Shown piece by piece: positions 35,037 through 45,804 of a DNA stretch of 64,000 nt (position 1 is its first letter; the number at the start of each line of letters is the position of its first letter). This stretch comes from Blattamonas nauphoetae (lineage: Eukaryota; Preaxostyla; Oxymonadida). Location: NCBI GenBank assembly GCA_033064195.1, contig JARBJD010000044.1, forward strand, positions 248,001-312,000, in the 5' to 3' direction. Both the position numbers and the translations under genes were made by a program. The notes beneath the pieces were generated by a model, which saw nothing but the letters and a program-made list of their open reading frames with translations, had not been told where the DNA came from and made no database searches.

Positions 35037-37605
35037 ATGATTTTTTGGAAGTTAGACTTTGTTTCAAGTGTTTACGAACACGCGATCCAACAGTTCCCAT
35101 CATCCACCTCACTCATCATGATATCCGCTCTTTTAGAAGCATCCTTCAAGAAAAACTATCTGAAAGCCCAAAAATTGATTCAACAAGCGACAATCGGATA
35201 TCCGCACTTTTTCAATCAATGGACGATCTTTTCGATTGAAAAGGAGCTGGATGACATGGTTGAGGCAGAACGGATGAAAATGAATGATGTTTTCATGCAA
35301 GGACTTGGGATGAACGATGGTGACAAAGGAGGAGGAACAGCTGGTGCACAAGCGAAGTTGGAGACGACGAAGATGATTTTACTTGCAGTTCTGAACTTGT
35401 TGGACCAACCATCGTATTCTGTTGACCGACTGCACCGTCTTGCGCTGTTGGCAGCTCGAAAAGCGAAGGAAACGTTCGAATACATCAAAAACAGCTTCTG
35501 AATGATGTCACGGCGAAAGACGGACTGGACTCGATAATCACGAAACTGGAAAGAAAGCGACAGCAAAGAAAGCAAACGAACATCAATCACTTTTTGTTGG
35601 AGAAGAGAACGAAAGACTGCTGCAGTTCGAAGTGTCGGCGAAGACAGTTCACTCAACGACGAAACAATTTCAAATATTGAAGCATACGTCGCAGATGTCG
35701 GCAGTGGTGCTTACACACGACTTGTTTGAGCATCTGGCAGCCCCGACGCTGGTGGGAATACATTTAAGACTTGGATGCGATCCTGTAGAACACGAAGACA
35801 GCTCTGTTTCGCAGTCTGGACTCGCTCAGTCTGTGGTCAGCGAGCGACAAAAGCGCGTTCAAGAAGGAAGAGGGCTTCACTGTGGTGTTCCCCAATCTGT
35901 CGCCTGCGTCACCCTTCTCGTCGACAACCGAGTTCCATGGGCTGCTGGACACGATCGGAGACATAACATATAGTACTAAAATAACCCGTGAAAGTAAAAT
36001 AACCCGGCCCTTTTTCGGAGGTGTTGAACCCATCTCTCCAAATTTCTCCGAGCCCAAAATTTTTTGGGTCCCACTTTTTTTGTGTCCATCATCATCACGA
36101 CTCCGGTAATTGTTTGAGGTGGAAATCGAACCTCCAAAATAGGATCCCCGGCTGGGGTCTCCTATTTTGGAGTCTGTTTTGGCCCCTTTTTAGACCCTTT
36201 TTTGGCTCCTAAATAGGAGGTCCTTAATATTTAAGCTTAGAGGATCCAAACTTCCTGACCATATTCCTCCGCGCCTGTTCATGATTTTTCTTTCTCGTTT
36301 GATTTCTGGTGGTTTGGGATGGTTTTCTCTCGAAATAACAATTTTTGAAAATGAAAAATCCTGGGGGACCTGGGTGGAAATTTAGTGTCAAAACTGACTT
36401 CCCTGTATAATAAGCTTAGGAGCTTGAAAACTTGTTTTGATCATATCTCCACAACCAGGCATGGTTCGGACATGAAGTTTTCACCAATAGGGATCTTTTG
36501 TTGAGAATTATTTTTTTCTGAAAATTTTGAGAATTTTCGACGACTTCCTAAAACGGAGTTTTTTCGCTTTTTTCGTCAAGTCTGTTAATGATCATCCAAC
36601 ATTTGTCTCAATGTCCAATTTTTTCTGGGATTGATTCCTTGGATTCAATTCTGATTGTGTTAACATCGTTTTGAATGAATTTGAAGAATATTTGAAAAAC
36701 GGATGAATAGCTAGCGAAGAAAAATCAAAACTGCGAAAAAGCAACCCAAAATTATCTCAACTGCCGCAAGGGGATTTTTTTCAAAATTTTCAGAAAAAAA
36801 ATAATTCTCAACAAAAGATCCCTATTGGTGAAAACTTCATGTCCGAACCATGCCTGGTTGTGGAGATATGATCAAAACAAGTTTTCAAGCTCCTAAGCTT
36901 ATTATACAGGGAAGTCAGTTTTTGACACTAAATTTCCACCCAGGTCCCCCCAGGATTTTTCATTTTTCAAAAAATTGTTATTTCGAGAGAAAACCATCCC
37001 AAACCACCAGAAATCAAACGAGAAAGAAAAATCATGAACAGGCGCGGAGGAATATGGTCAGGAAGTTTGGATCCTCTAAGCTTAAATATTAAGGACCTCC
37101 TATTTAGGAGCCAAAAAAGGGTCTAAAAAGGGGCCAAAACAGACTCCAAAATAGGAGACCCCAGCCGGGGATCCTATTTTGGAGGTTCGATTTCCACCTC
37201 AAACAATTACCGGAGTCGTGATGATGATGGACACAAAAAAAGTGGGACCCAAAAAATTTTGGGCTCGGAGAAATTTGGAGAGATGGGTTCAACACCTCCG
37301 AAAAAGGGCCGGGTTATTTTACTTTCACGGGTTATTTTACAACTATACGCAATCTCCGCATCGTCGTCGCTGCTGGCGAGTCCGACTGTCTTCACAGACG
37401 CCGACGAACACGAATCGCTATTGCGGGAGATTGTGTATCTGATGACGTCGGGGCTGCTGTGCGTGGTTGAGCCGATCAAGATTGGATTGTCAGAGATTCT
37501 GGGGAGGCATGAGAGGAATGTGGAAGTGACGTTTCTGACGATGATTGTGGTGCTGGTTGTGTTGGAGGTGTTGGTTGTGGTTGTGTACGGGTTCATTTGG
37601 TAGAA
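35037..37605 (+). pseudogene. TPR/membrane protein gene split by a foldback (TmcB-like?)
   Basis: The plus strand shows a TPR-like helical region (35037-35500: VYEHAIQQFPSSTSLIMISA, then LKAQKLIQQATIGYPHFFNQ). Further coding sense includes ENERLLQFEVSAKTV and, to 35970, TALFRSLDSLSLWSASDKSA and FTVVFPNLSPASPFSS. The 1.36-kb foldback intervenes. On its far side the frame resumes (SASSSLLASPTVFTDADEHE) and ends in a hydrophobic span, VTFLTMIVVLVVLEVLVVVV. Helical repeats preceding membrane spans resemble TmcB/TmcC-type proteins of protists and fungi (recall, unverified). Besides the insertion, the frame shifts near 35500 and there is an in-frame TAG near 35790, so the gene looks dead. Sequence from 37606 to about 38000 may be its remnant 3' part. 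Confidence 0.45.
35978..37338. mobile_element. 1.36-kb foldback with 0.55-kb arms
   Basis: Ends read AAAATAACCCGTGAAAG on the left and its reverse complement on the right. Arms of about 555 bp (35978-36530 and 36782-37338) are almost perfectly complementary, around a centre of about 250 bp. Inside the arms a nested smaller palindrome, CCGGCTGGGG versus CCAGCCGGGG context, and the block CACAACCAGGCATGGTTCGG can be seen. No transposase. Flanks (TATAGTACT left, ACAACTATA right) do not give a convincing target duplication. Confidence 0.9.
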
Positions 37606-38892
37606 GCTGTCTCGAATGAAGAAGGGGCGATGATCATTCTCGGCCTGATCCTGATAGAGAATGAGACGGAAGGGGAAGATGGACGAAGATGAGGCAGCGG
37701 GGAAGCAGACGACGTCGCTCTTCCTGACGAGCCCGCCGAACGACTCGGAATCGCCAGACATGGTCACACAGACGAGCTTGGAGCCGCTGATCAAGGTGTG
37801 CGACACGCCATCGGAGACAAAGCCACGAAGGATGGTGCTGGAGCTGGTGGACGAGCGAGCCAGATCGGATTCCAGGATGGATGGGTACATTTGTGGGGCT
37901 GGACAACGTGCTGGTGTGGCTGGTGTCGAACACAGAACAGCTGATCACTCTGCCAGCAGCGGAACTGACGCCGAACATGCACGCAACATGAACGACATGC
38001 TGTGCTGAGCCCGAAACGAGTACTCAGATGACGATCACCCGCATTCTGAAGACGCTGTTCTCGTGTTGATCGACATCTTTTATTTGAAACAGTAGAATGA
38101 AGTGCTTTGCACCAAAAATATCCGAAATAGAGAGAAATAGACTGAGATGAAAACAAGAATGATGTGGTGAGTGTGAAAAAGAGTGAATTGAGAATCTGAT
38201 AAAAGACTATTAAGGGACATAGTAAAGGTCTGATCAAAACTTGATGAGATATAGACGGAATGCTTGATGAGATATAGTCGGCCCCGGAGTGGTCATTGGC
38301 AAAACAAGGGTTGGAGCGGAAATTGTTGAAGATCACGGTGAGACGTGTTTATGGTGTCTACGGTTGTACAGTGTGCAGAAAGGTAGTTCTAGGACAGATA
38401 ATATCAGGATGGTCTAGGATGTTCAACGATCCACGATTTCTGAATTATGGGCTTGATCCGAGGTCATAATTTTTTTATTTTTCATCGAGTTCGGCACTTT
38501 CCGCACGTTTTCAACCGGAAATTCGCAAAGATTCCGTCGATATACACCCAATCAAGTATATTGAACATGTTTTTGGAAGGTGGCTAGAAAACGTATCATG
38601 CCGGTTTTTTGAGAAGGAACAGAGTTTGAGTGATTTTAGGCAGTTAAAGCAAACTTTATCAGAGTGAATGAATCTGCCCTTAACATGTGTCTCAAAGACC
38701 TGATTAAGCATATTGTGTGAAAGGACGGAAAATTCGTGAAAAACTCTTGATTTCTTCAAAAGTAAGTGGACAAAATGGTCAAGAGATTACTTCCGGAAGA
38801 ATGAGTCTGCCACCGTTGATGGAATTGTCTTCAGAAATGGTTTTTTGTTTCGGTGAGTTGACCAATCTTCACCAAAATCAATCCACGAACAG
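37606..38892. other. No confident gene
   Basis: About 1.3 kb. GC-rich sequence at 37.6-38.0 kb keeps open frames on both strands and may be remnant coding sequence of the interrupted gene. From 38.0 to 38.9 kb it is AT-rich with no recognisable motif. Confidence 0.35.
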
Positions 38893-39410
38893 TTAGTGAG
38901 ATGATTCACCTTGTGTAATGTTTTCGAAAACACAGAAACCACGGATTTTGATTTCATTTTTTTCCGGAAAGTTTATTTTGCGACGTTTCCCTCCTTTCTT
39001 TTCGACTAGGAAGGTCGGAAGAATCAGAGCCGCCGCTGTGGAGGGTATTTCCGTGACTGCTCCGATTCTTTTCTCTTCCGCAAGTAACTGAGAGTAGATC
39101 TCCATCTGTTGCGGGCTGCCGTGGAATGGGATGGCTGTTATGGGACAAAACACGGAAATTAACGCAGAGGACTGAATTGAAGAAATGGTTTCTCTTATTT
39201 TCTGATGGAAGATGTCATGGAATGCCTGAAGCAATTTGTCTTTCTAAGTTCGAGGTTGAGGTAGTTGGAGAAAGGTGATAAATACGCATGATCGGTAGAA
39301 ATCCAATCCGGAAGTCCTTCTATTGAGCTCCAGAGTTCTTTGTTTTCATCATTGGTTGGCGCAAAGTACACAGATTTGAAGAGATAACGTTTGAGATCTT
39401 GTTCCATCAT
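38893..39410 (-). CDS. Hypothetical protein, frame disrupted once
   Basis: Two overlapping minus-strand frames make one plausible protein: MMEQDLKRYLFKSVYFAPTN to NYLNLELRK, then DKLLQAFHDIFHQKIRETIS to a Lys/Arg-rich end (GGKRRKINFPEKNEIK). The frame changes by one base within CTTAGAAAGACAAATTG (about 39235-39250), where no intron fits. This could be a sequencing indel or a mutation. No domain recognised. A foldback lies 130 bp upstream. Confidence 0.4.
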
Positions 39411-39540
39411 GGGGTTCGAGTTAAGATTCTTTGTGTGAAATCACCAAAAGTGTTTGGGGAAAACCAGCGAGAAAACACGCCAACAATCTCACTCAACCTT
39501 TTGGAATCGAGATCATTGGTCCTTGTGGCTCTACGTACTA

Positions 39541-40718
39541 GAAGTGTCATTAACCCGGTCCGTGTCAACAACCCGGAACCTGGGGTTGAAACAAACCGTT
39601 TTGGTCAAACTAATAGTTGTGTCACCAATATGTCCCATGTCACCAATCCGGCCTTTTTCTGGAAAATCAATATCGGTCAAACTAAGAAAAATCTGAAATT
39701 TAAGAATTATACTCCCACGCGATCCCGAGAAATCCTCAAAATACCCCTTTGCCCGATGAAAACATCGTTTTGACAATATCTCAACAACCAGTGAATCGAT
39801 TTCGATGAAATTTTTCACACAAACGTTTTTTTGGTGAAACGAACATTTTTGCAAAAATTTGGAGAAAAATTCTGCGTATTTGGGAAGATCGGAAAAACCC
39901 ATATTTTTCTCGACAAAATATTCTTAGGAAAAAATCCTTTTATTTTTGTTCATCTTTTGTCGAGATCTATCCGACTATTATGCCTTTTATTTGATTTAAA
40001 ACGGATGGCTGGTTGTGGAGAAATGACCGCAAAAAGTTGAAAAAAATGTGTGCATTCGTAACGTAAAACGTATTTTGAGGTTTTCTCGGGATCGGGTGGG
40101 AGTATAATGCTAAAATTTTATTTTGTTCTTAGTTTGACCAAAATAGTCCCTCACAGAAAAAAGGCCGGATTGGTGACGCCGGACGGTTTGGTGACACCAC
40201 TATAAGAATAACAATTTTTGTTTTTTCTATCTAGGCGAATCGGAGAAAATGTCGAAATACTGTATACAGGAGGAATACACATATTTTTCAAACTTTTTCA
40301 GCTCGAATCTCCACAACCAGATATCCGTTTTACACCAAATACAAAGTATTGTTATCGTGGATATATCGAAAAAAGACTCACAAAAAAAAGTTTTGTACCC
40401 AAAAAGTTGTTTGTCGAGAAAAATAACGTTTTTTCGCAACCTTCGAAATACCCAATATATTTTTTCACATTTTTGTCAAAAAAGTTATTTCTCGAAAAAA
40501 AACGCTTCTGTGGAAAAATTCTACAAAATTGGTCCACATATTGTGGAGATATGATTCAGACACACTACCAAAAGGGCCTTAAACGAGGTTTTTTGAGGTT
40601 TTCTCCGATTCGCCAAGATCGACAATTTTAAAAGTTTCTTTTTTTCTTCGTTGGACCAATATGGTTTGTTTGGACCCCAGGTTCCGGGTTGCTGACAGAA
40701 CCGGGTTAATGACACATC
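39541..40718. mobile_element. Outer foldback of a nested pair
   Basis: Ends GAAGTGTCATTAACCCGG and, on the right, the reverse complement of GATGTGTCATTAACCCGG, each flanked by TA (39539-39540 and 40719-40720). The next inner block, CCCGGAACCTGGGGT, also pairs with ACCCCAGGTTCCGGG. Its left arm is split by the inner element at 39616-40200. Without the insertion it would be about 590 bp, like its relatives. Confidence 0.85.
39616..40200. mobile_element. Inner foldback inserted in the outer one
   Basis: 585 bp, ends GTTGTGTCACCAAT and the complement of GTGGTGTCACCAAA, flanked on both sides by TA (39614-39615 and 40201-40202). The host sequence GGTCAAACTAA resumes after it as AGAATAACA. Core motifs (TCCCACGCGATCCCGAGAAA and its counterpart GGGATCGGGTGGGAG) pair across the centre. 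Confidence 0.85.
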
Positions 40719-41044
40719 TATAATAGAGGTCACATATATTCCCCATGTGGTGCTAGAATGGTGTCACCAAACCGTCCGGTGTCACCAATTCGGTTTTTTT
40801 TTCTGCGAAAGACCATTTTGGTCAAACTAAGAAAAAACTATTGTTTTGAGTTGGACTCCCACGTGATCCCGAGAAAACCTCAAAATACGTAATACAGCAA
40901 ATCTCCACACGTTTTCTGAACTTTTTTCGATCATTGTTCCATAACTAGACGTCCGTTTTGAACTGAAGAAAAAGCGTTTTTTCACATCTTCCCAAATATC
41001 CAACATTTTTTTCACAATTTTTTGGCAAAACATGTTCACCAAAC
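40719..41044. repeat. Truncated foldback arm
   Basis: Begins with GGTGTCACCAAACCGTCCGG and the CCACGTGATCCCGAGAAA core, then stops at about 41044 within a CAAACGTT motif. The same stretch recurs at 48526-48823. Confidence 0.7.
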
Positions 41045-42044
41045 AAACGTTGTTAAGAATAATTTTGGCATGGATAAAGTTGGTGAGGTAGCGATTTAGA
41101 TAGTGAGGTACAAGTTTAGTTGGTGTGGAAACCGTCCTTCTTTGGAAGTTTAGTTCGTGAGGTTCAGAGTGAAAAGTAAATCAACAATGTCATAATGTTC
41201 GCTCCAGGAGTGATGAGATAACGAAATAATGGACAGGACAAAAAATAGTTATTGATCAACACAGAATCATTGTTTGTGTTGATTTAACACCACAATTTCT
41301 GAATATCAAGGAAAATGGTGAGAAAGTGAGTTGCCTAGGTTTCAATGTGCTCGGCGGGAGTCGAACACCGAGCTCAACCATCGGTGTCTTGAAGGGAGAC
41401 AATCAAAAAAACATGTCTCTTTCGTTTGTTGGAACCACAATGAATTGTTGGTTTGGAGGTGAGATGACGAAAAGAACATTGTGGGTAAGATCGAATGAAG
41501 AAGGCTGAAAAAATCCTTGACAACTGAACACCATTTGTACCAAAATAGAGGATGATTGGGAGAGAAAATTCCAGAAAAAAAGGTTGACGAAACGAAGGAA
41601 ATCCACGAATATTGATGAAAAAACATGAAAACTCCTGGCGGGACAATTGTGATTAAAATGGATGAACAGCGACTTCGATCGACACAAATTTAATAAGTCG
41701 AGATCGTTGTCAATCATTGAAAAGGGGTATTTCTATTGTTCGGTGAAAATCTCAAAGTCAGGTGAAAGTCTCGGAATTGAGGTGAAAAATCTCAGAAATG
41801 AGGTGAAAAATCTCTAGAGTATCTTTTAAGCTGTTGATCGACTTTTTGATACTAGTGTAGTCGAGTGGGATATCACGAAAGCCATTCAATCAGCAGGCTG
41901 TGGATTCAATGCCCTCCGTGTCCATTTTTTCTTTTTTTTAATTTTTACTCCATCATGACTATTCAGACATTCTTTCATTCGAAATTTGTCTCCCTTCCTC
42001 GATCCCGTTTAGATTTATTACCATCCTGATCTCGTCTCACAACC
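41045..42044. other. No gene recognised
   Basis: 1 kb. Short degenerate repeats of GGTGAAAATCTC occur at 41742-41815 and resemble the AGGGGAAAATCTC repeats of the inverted repeat that follows. Open frames on the minus strand (41342-41717) overlap one another in all three frames and are not convincing. Confidence 0.4.
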
Positions 42045-42380
42045 AGACCATATCGGGTACCTCAATTTTCAGGGGAAAATCTCGATCACAGGGGAAAATC
42101 TCGGGCCACAGGGGAAGAATCTCATGGACAAGGGGATTGAAGGAGAAAGAAATTTTGAACATGCGTGGTTCAGCGGTAAATGCGTTGGACTTTAACACGG
42201 CGGACCCTGGTTCGATTCCGGTCATCAGCATTTTTTTGACTTTTTTGATCTTCCTGAATTTCTCACAAATATGTTACATTCTCTTCGTTTAACGACTTTT
42301 CGAAACATGAAATGAAACAAAATCTGAATTGTGCGAAGATCCCTCCAAATCTTAGATCCATTCCAGTGATCGTTCTCGCT
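42045..42380. repeat. Left arm of long inverted repeat bounding a gene block
   Basis: Pairs with 44806-45215 on the opposite orientation, from the outer GACCATATCGGGTACCTCAA to the inner end GATCCATTCCAGTGATCGTT. Contains two to three copies of an AGGGGAAAATCTC unit, a tRNA-like sequence and a T-run. The right arm carries more copies of the unit. About 2.4 kb lies between the arms. Confidence 0.88.
42161..42230 (+). ncRNA. tRNA-like pol III unit, left copy
   Basis: A box TGGTTCAGCGG and B box GGTTCGATTCC match the RNA polymerase III internal promoter, and the sequence ends CATCAGCA followed by seven T (pol III terminator). The T-arm can form; the anticodon arm pairs poorly and the 5' end does not pair with the 3' acceptor strand. 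It is therefore a tRNA pseudogene or a tRNA-derived element rather than a working tRNA. No anticodon is assigned. Confidence 0.65.
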
Positions 42381-42513
42381 TCACTGTTCGCACACATTGC
42401 CTAAATCTATCTCTCCTCATCTGTGACCCTGACCGAGTGACTCTCGTGTTCGATCACACATTCATCTCTCGTTGACAGAGATTCTCTCACTTTTTCTTCA
42501 AACGGTTGTGTGC

Positions 42514-43593
42514 ATGCAGCTCGACCTTCTAATGACCATAAATGGATGTTTATCTTCAAGGTTTGTGAGTCTTGAACTCAATTCATCGATGTTTGTCTTC
42601 AGGAGAGACGCTTCACTTGTATTAGAACGCAGATTCATTTGCCACTTTCATCCATGGGTATGTGCAGGAACAAGATTGAATACATCCTTCTCTCTCTTGA
42701 ATTGGTAAAGATTTTGTTTTCATTCTCTCTTTCTTTCGAATATGTGTCTCTTCTATCCATAACTTCCATTTTCTCGTCTGATCTTCATTCCATATCATTT
42801 GTTTCTTCCTCGTTCCTTCAGAGGCGGAAAAGTTACACACAATAATACAGTATCGGCAGCTTTCAATCAACTGAGGACATCAATCTCGCAAACATCGTCT
42901 CCTCTCCAACCATTCACCGGCATCAATGTCAGTGTTGGCACGGGCAAAGCACTATTCCCAACTCTTTGTCAATCGCATCTTAAACTCTTCATTTATTCGG
43001 TTGAACAATCAGCTGTCATTCATACCACCACACTCTCTTAATTAGCTGCCCTCGAATCTCAAGAAATCTTGAGCGGAGACAGTGGATTCACCTCGTCTGC
43101 AGAAGCCCTCTCTTCCTTTCAACATCGCTTGGAGTGGTTAACAGGAGGAGTGGATGTTGTCCAAACGACATTCTCCTTTCAAATACCTCCTGCAACACAA
43201 GGATCTTCCACGATCCCTGAAATTGATTCGAACATAGTGATTTCTGTCGCAATCAACCTCTGAGAACAATCTACGCTTCATTTTGGTAGAATGTAATGTC
43301 CTTTCAGTCGAAATAACCATACCCCTCTCCTCGAAGAACAAAGGATCAAATGTATCTTTGAGAGCGATTTGCAAGGCTTAGAAGAGTACCATTTAACTCC
43401 AACATTTGCGGCAATTGTACAAGGCTTCTTAATCTCCGCTATGATGTCAAAGTCCGACACCCTTCTCGTTGAAGTGATCAGCGACGAATCTGCCAATGAC
43501 GAGCGACAAAACGGCTGGAAGCACGCAACGAGTAGAAAATGGGATGAAGAATCGAAAATAGAAGAGATCGCTCACAAAGGAGCGGACGAATGA
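42514..43593 (+). CDS. Unrecognised multi-exon gene inside inverted repeat
   Basis: Exons are suggested by MQLDLLMTINGCLSSR (from 42514), then after an intron RDASLVLERRFICHFHPW, then NTVSAAFNQLRTSISQTSSP and GINVSVGTGKALFPTLCQSH. Next come ALSSFQHRLEWLTGGVDVVQ and EEYHLTPTFAAIVQGFLISA, with a charged end near 43593. Likely introns with GT..AG ends occur at 42561-42602 and others. I could not fix every junction. No family recognised; the beta-rich middle (SVGTGKALF, VVQTTFSFQIPP) may be a folded domain. Confidence 0.4.
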
Positions 43594-43929
43594 GGAGTGG
43601 GTCAACGAGGTTCCTGCCTCGTGGACGATCTTTCGTTTTGTAGGGCTTCAATCACATTTCATCAAGAATGTGAAAGCATCGGCAGATATTTGAACATGCA
43701 CTATCTTCCTTTCAGTTTGTTTCGCTTATCAGAACAGTAAACAAAGAGAATGAGCGTGATCAGTCACCCACAAGTAAAGTTGACTTTTCACACCAATTTG
43801 GACAAAGGAACGAGAAAGAGAATCAAAGTAAATGAAAGATCAACGGGATCGTTTCATTTTCAGTCCATCACACGCTCCTCCTCCTATTTCAGCGCAATCC
43901 TCACTCTCTTCTCTTAATTCACACTCCAC

Positions 43930-44540
43930 TTCTCACAATCGCTTCAAAAGTCTCAACACTTCCTCAAAATACTCAGGCAACACTCTCTGCCAGCCCTCCT
44001 CTCCCACACAGCGAGCGAAGCAGTGTGTGTGCTTCTCGCCTTCTGTGTCGCTCTCCGCGATGACGAAGAGGAGGTGATGTGTGGACGAAGGTAGCGACGG
44101 CGTGCTGACGAGCGAGATGGCGCAGTCGGAGTCGGAACTTGCTGCGGGCAGTGCTGGTTTGGGCGATGTTTGGCTGTCGTCGCTCTTTTCGGGGCTTTTT
44201 GAGGGGCCGCAAGGGGTGCTTTGGTCGCGACGGGAGGGCGAGGAGTGGGTGGATGGGGGGAGAGTGAGAGGGACGGGAAGGATGGCGTCGGTGGAAAGAG
44301 GGACGAAAACGATGCCAGCTTGTTCCTGAGTGAGGAGAAGGTGAAAAAGAGATGAAATCATGTGCAGGATAAAATACGCAAACCAAGGAGCGTGAATGCT
44401 GACATTTCGACAGTTTTTGTGAGATAATCAAACGAAACAGCTCAGACACAGATTCTCTTTTCAGTAAACAGCCAGGACGTGTCTGAGGAGTGCGTAGAAA
44501 CTCTTTCGCATCTCCCCACAAAGGATCTTCAACCTGTAGA
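43930..44540 (-). CDS. Unrecognised minus-strand gene inside inverted repeat
   Basis: Coding sense includes LWGDAKEFLRTPQTRPGCLL (about 44460-44520). After a probable intron comes EQAGIVFVPLSTDAILPVPL, a Ser/Pro/Thr-rich linker, and HHLLFVIAESDTEGEKHTHC then RVLPEYFEEVLRLLKRL. The start and further exons, possibly out to 44640, are not fixed. Convergent with the plus-strand gene to its left. No family recognised. Confidence 0.35.
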
Positions 44541-44805
44541 AGATTGAAGAAGTGATGATTCGAACAGTAAAGATTATACCTGGCGAAGACAGGAAGATCA
44601 TCGATGACACAGCTGAGTCAGTTGGACTCCAGAATCGAGAACAGATCTGGAAATAGATGAGAAAATGAGGTCAAACAAAGAAAATGAAGATCGTCAGATG
44701 TCGGCTGCTCTCCTCCGGACAGGAGTTCCATCTCCAACCTGTGATCATTGCCTATATCTTTTTCTCCTTTCGATTTCTCTCAGATCAGCGAATACTTAAC
44801 CGCAG

Positions 44806-45215
44806 CGAGAACGATCACTGGAATGGATCTAAGATTTGGAAGGATCTTCGCACAATTCAGATTTTGTTTCATTTCATGTTTCGAAAAGTCGTTAAACGAA
44901 GAGAATGTAACATATTTGTGAGAAATTCAGGAAGATCAAAAAAGTCAAAAAAATGCTGATGACCGGAATCGAACCAGGGTCCGCCGTGTTAAAGTCCAAC
45001 GCATTTACCGCTGAACCACGCATGTTCAAAATTTCTTTCTCCTTCAATCCCCTTGTCCATGAGATTCTTCCCCTGTGGCCCGAGATTTTCCCCTGTGACT
45101 GAGATTTTCCCCTGTGTTTGAGATTTTCCCCTGTGATCGAGATTTTCCCCTGTGATCGAGATTTTCCCCTGTGATCGAGATTTTCCCCTGAGAATTGAGG
45201 TACCCGACCATATCC
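44806..45215. repeat. Right arm of long inverted repeat
   Basis: Reverse complement of 42045-42380, longer because a 19-bp unit GAGATTTTCCCCTGTGATC and variants are repeated about six to seven times at 45060-45190, against two to three in the left arm. Outside the repeat the arms are highly similar. Confidence 0.88.
44954..45023 (-). ncRNA. tRNA-like pol III unit, right copy
   Basis: Same 70-bp sequence as at 42161-42230 in opposite orientation, with identical A and B boxes and the T-run on its 3' side (AAAAAAA at 44947-44953 on the plus strand). Being part of the arm, it does not show independent insertion. Confidence 0.65.
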
Positions 45216-45804
45216 AAAGCAGCTGTATTGTTTCTAAACACTTCGATGACTTATAAAACGACAGAGTCAAGATAGCAATTATCTCCAATGGATTGGTCCA
45301 CGCTTCTCTTACAACAACTGTCACCATTTGTATCGACATGAGCCAGTCACATATTCTCGAAATAGACAGCAATACACGTCCCAATGAAAGGGAAGAGATT
45401 CTCAAGATGATTCAGGAAGAAGCAGTCAATCCTTTCACTCAATACGTCCTGAGTTTGTTCGAACACCGTTTCACGATATTCAACGGAGCCCCATTAAAGT
45501 CTATCTTGTCTATTCTTGTCCACCTACTGTAGAAGGTTCAATATTATGAACGAACACAGGAAGTAAAGCTCAGGACACCCATCTTCACACCTATCTCAAA
45601 TGATAAAAATTACAGTCATCGTCACGTGGGTTCGCGGATGAACGAGGACAGTATCCTCTTTCATTTTATACCATTTCTCAATCTTTGTTCTTGTTTACCA
45701 CTTTCTATTCTTCGAAAAGGATGAAAAAGCAATTGGGAGAGAGTGAGGTGAAAAAAAAGGTAATTGTGGGTTCATCTGCTTTGCCCACTAGGTTTTCCGC
45801 GATT
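45216..45804. other. No confident gene
   Basis: A plus-strand frame at 45293-45532 (SQSHILEIDSNTRPNEREEI) looks coding but is short and unattached to exons I can identify. The remainder is the flank of the Tc1 transposase. Confidence 0.35.

Noticed and set aside
37207-37890. 227-residue minus-strand open frame running into the foldback
   Set aside because: Part is foldback arm, and the host part has better coding character on the plus strand (transmembrane span following helical sequence); minus-strand reading not excluded.
41330-41410. Possible tRNA on the minus strand (a GTTCGACTCCC stretch in a strong CTCGG/CCGAG stem)
   Set aside because: The loop is too long for a T-arm and no A box or acceptor pairing could be found.
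42045-45215. CRISPR-like array suggested by repeated GATTTTCCCCTGTGA units
   Set aside because: Units are contiguous without unique spacers of regular size, and the context is eukaryotic.
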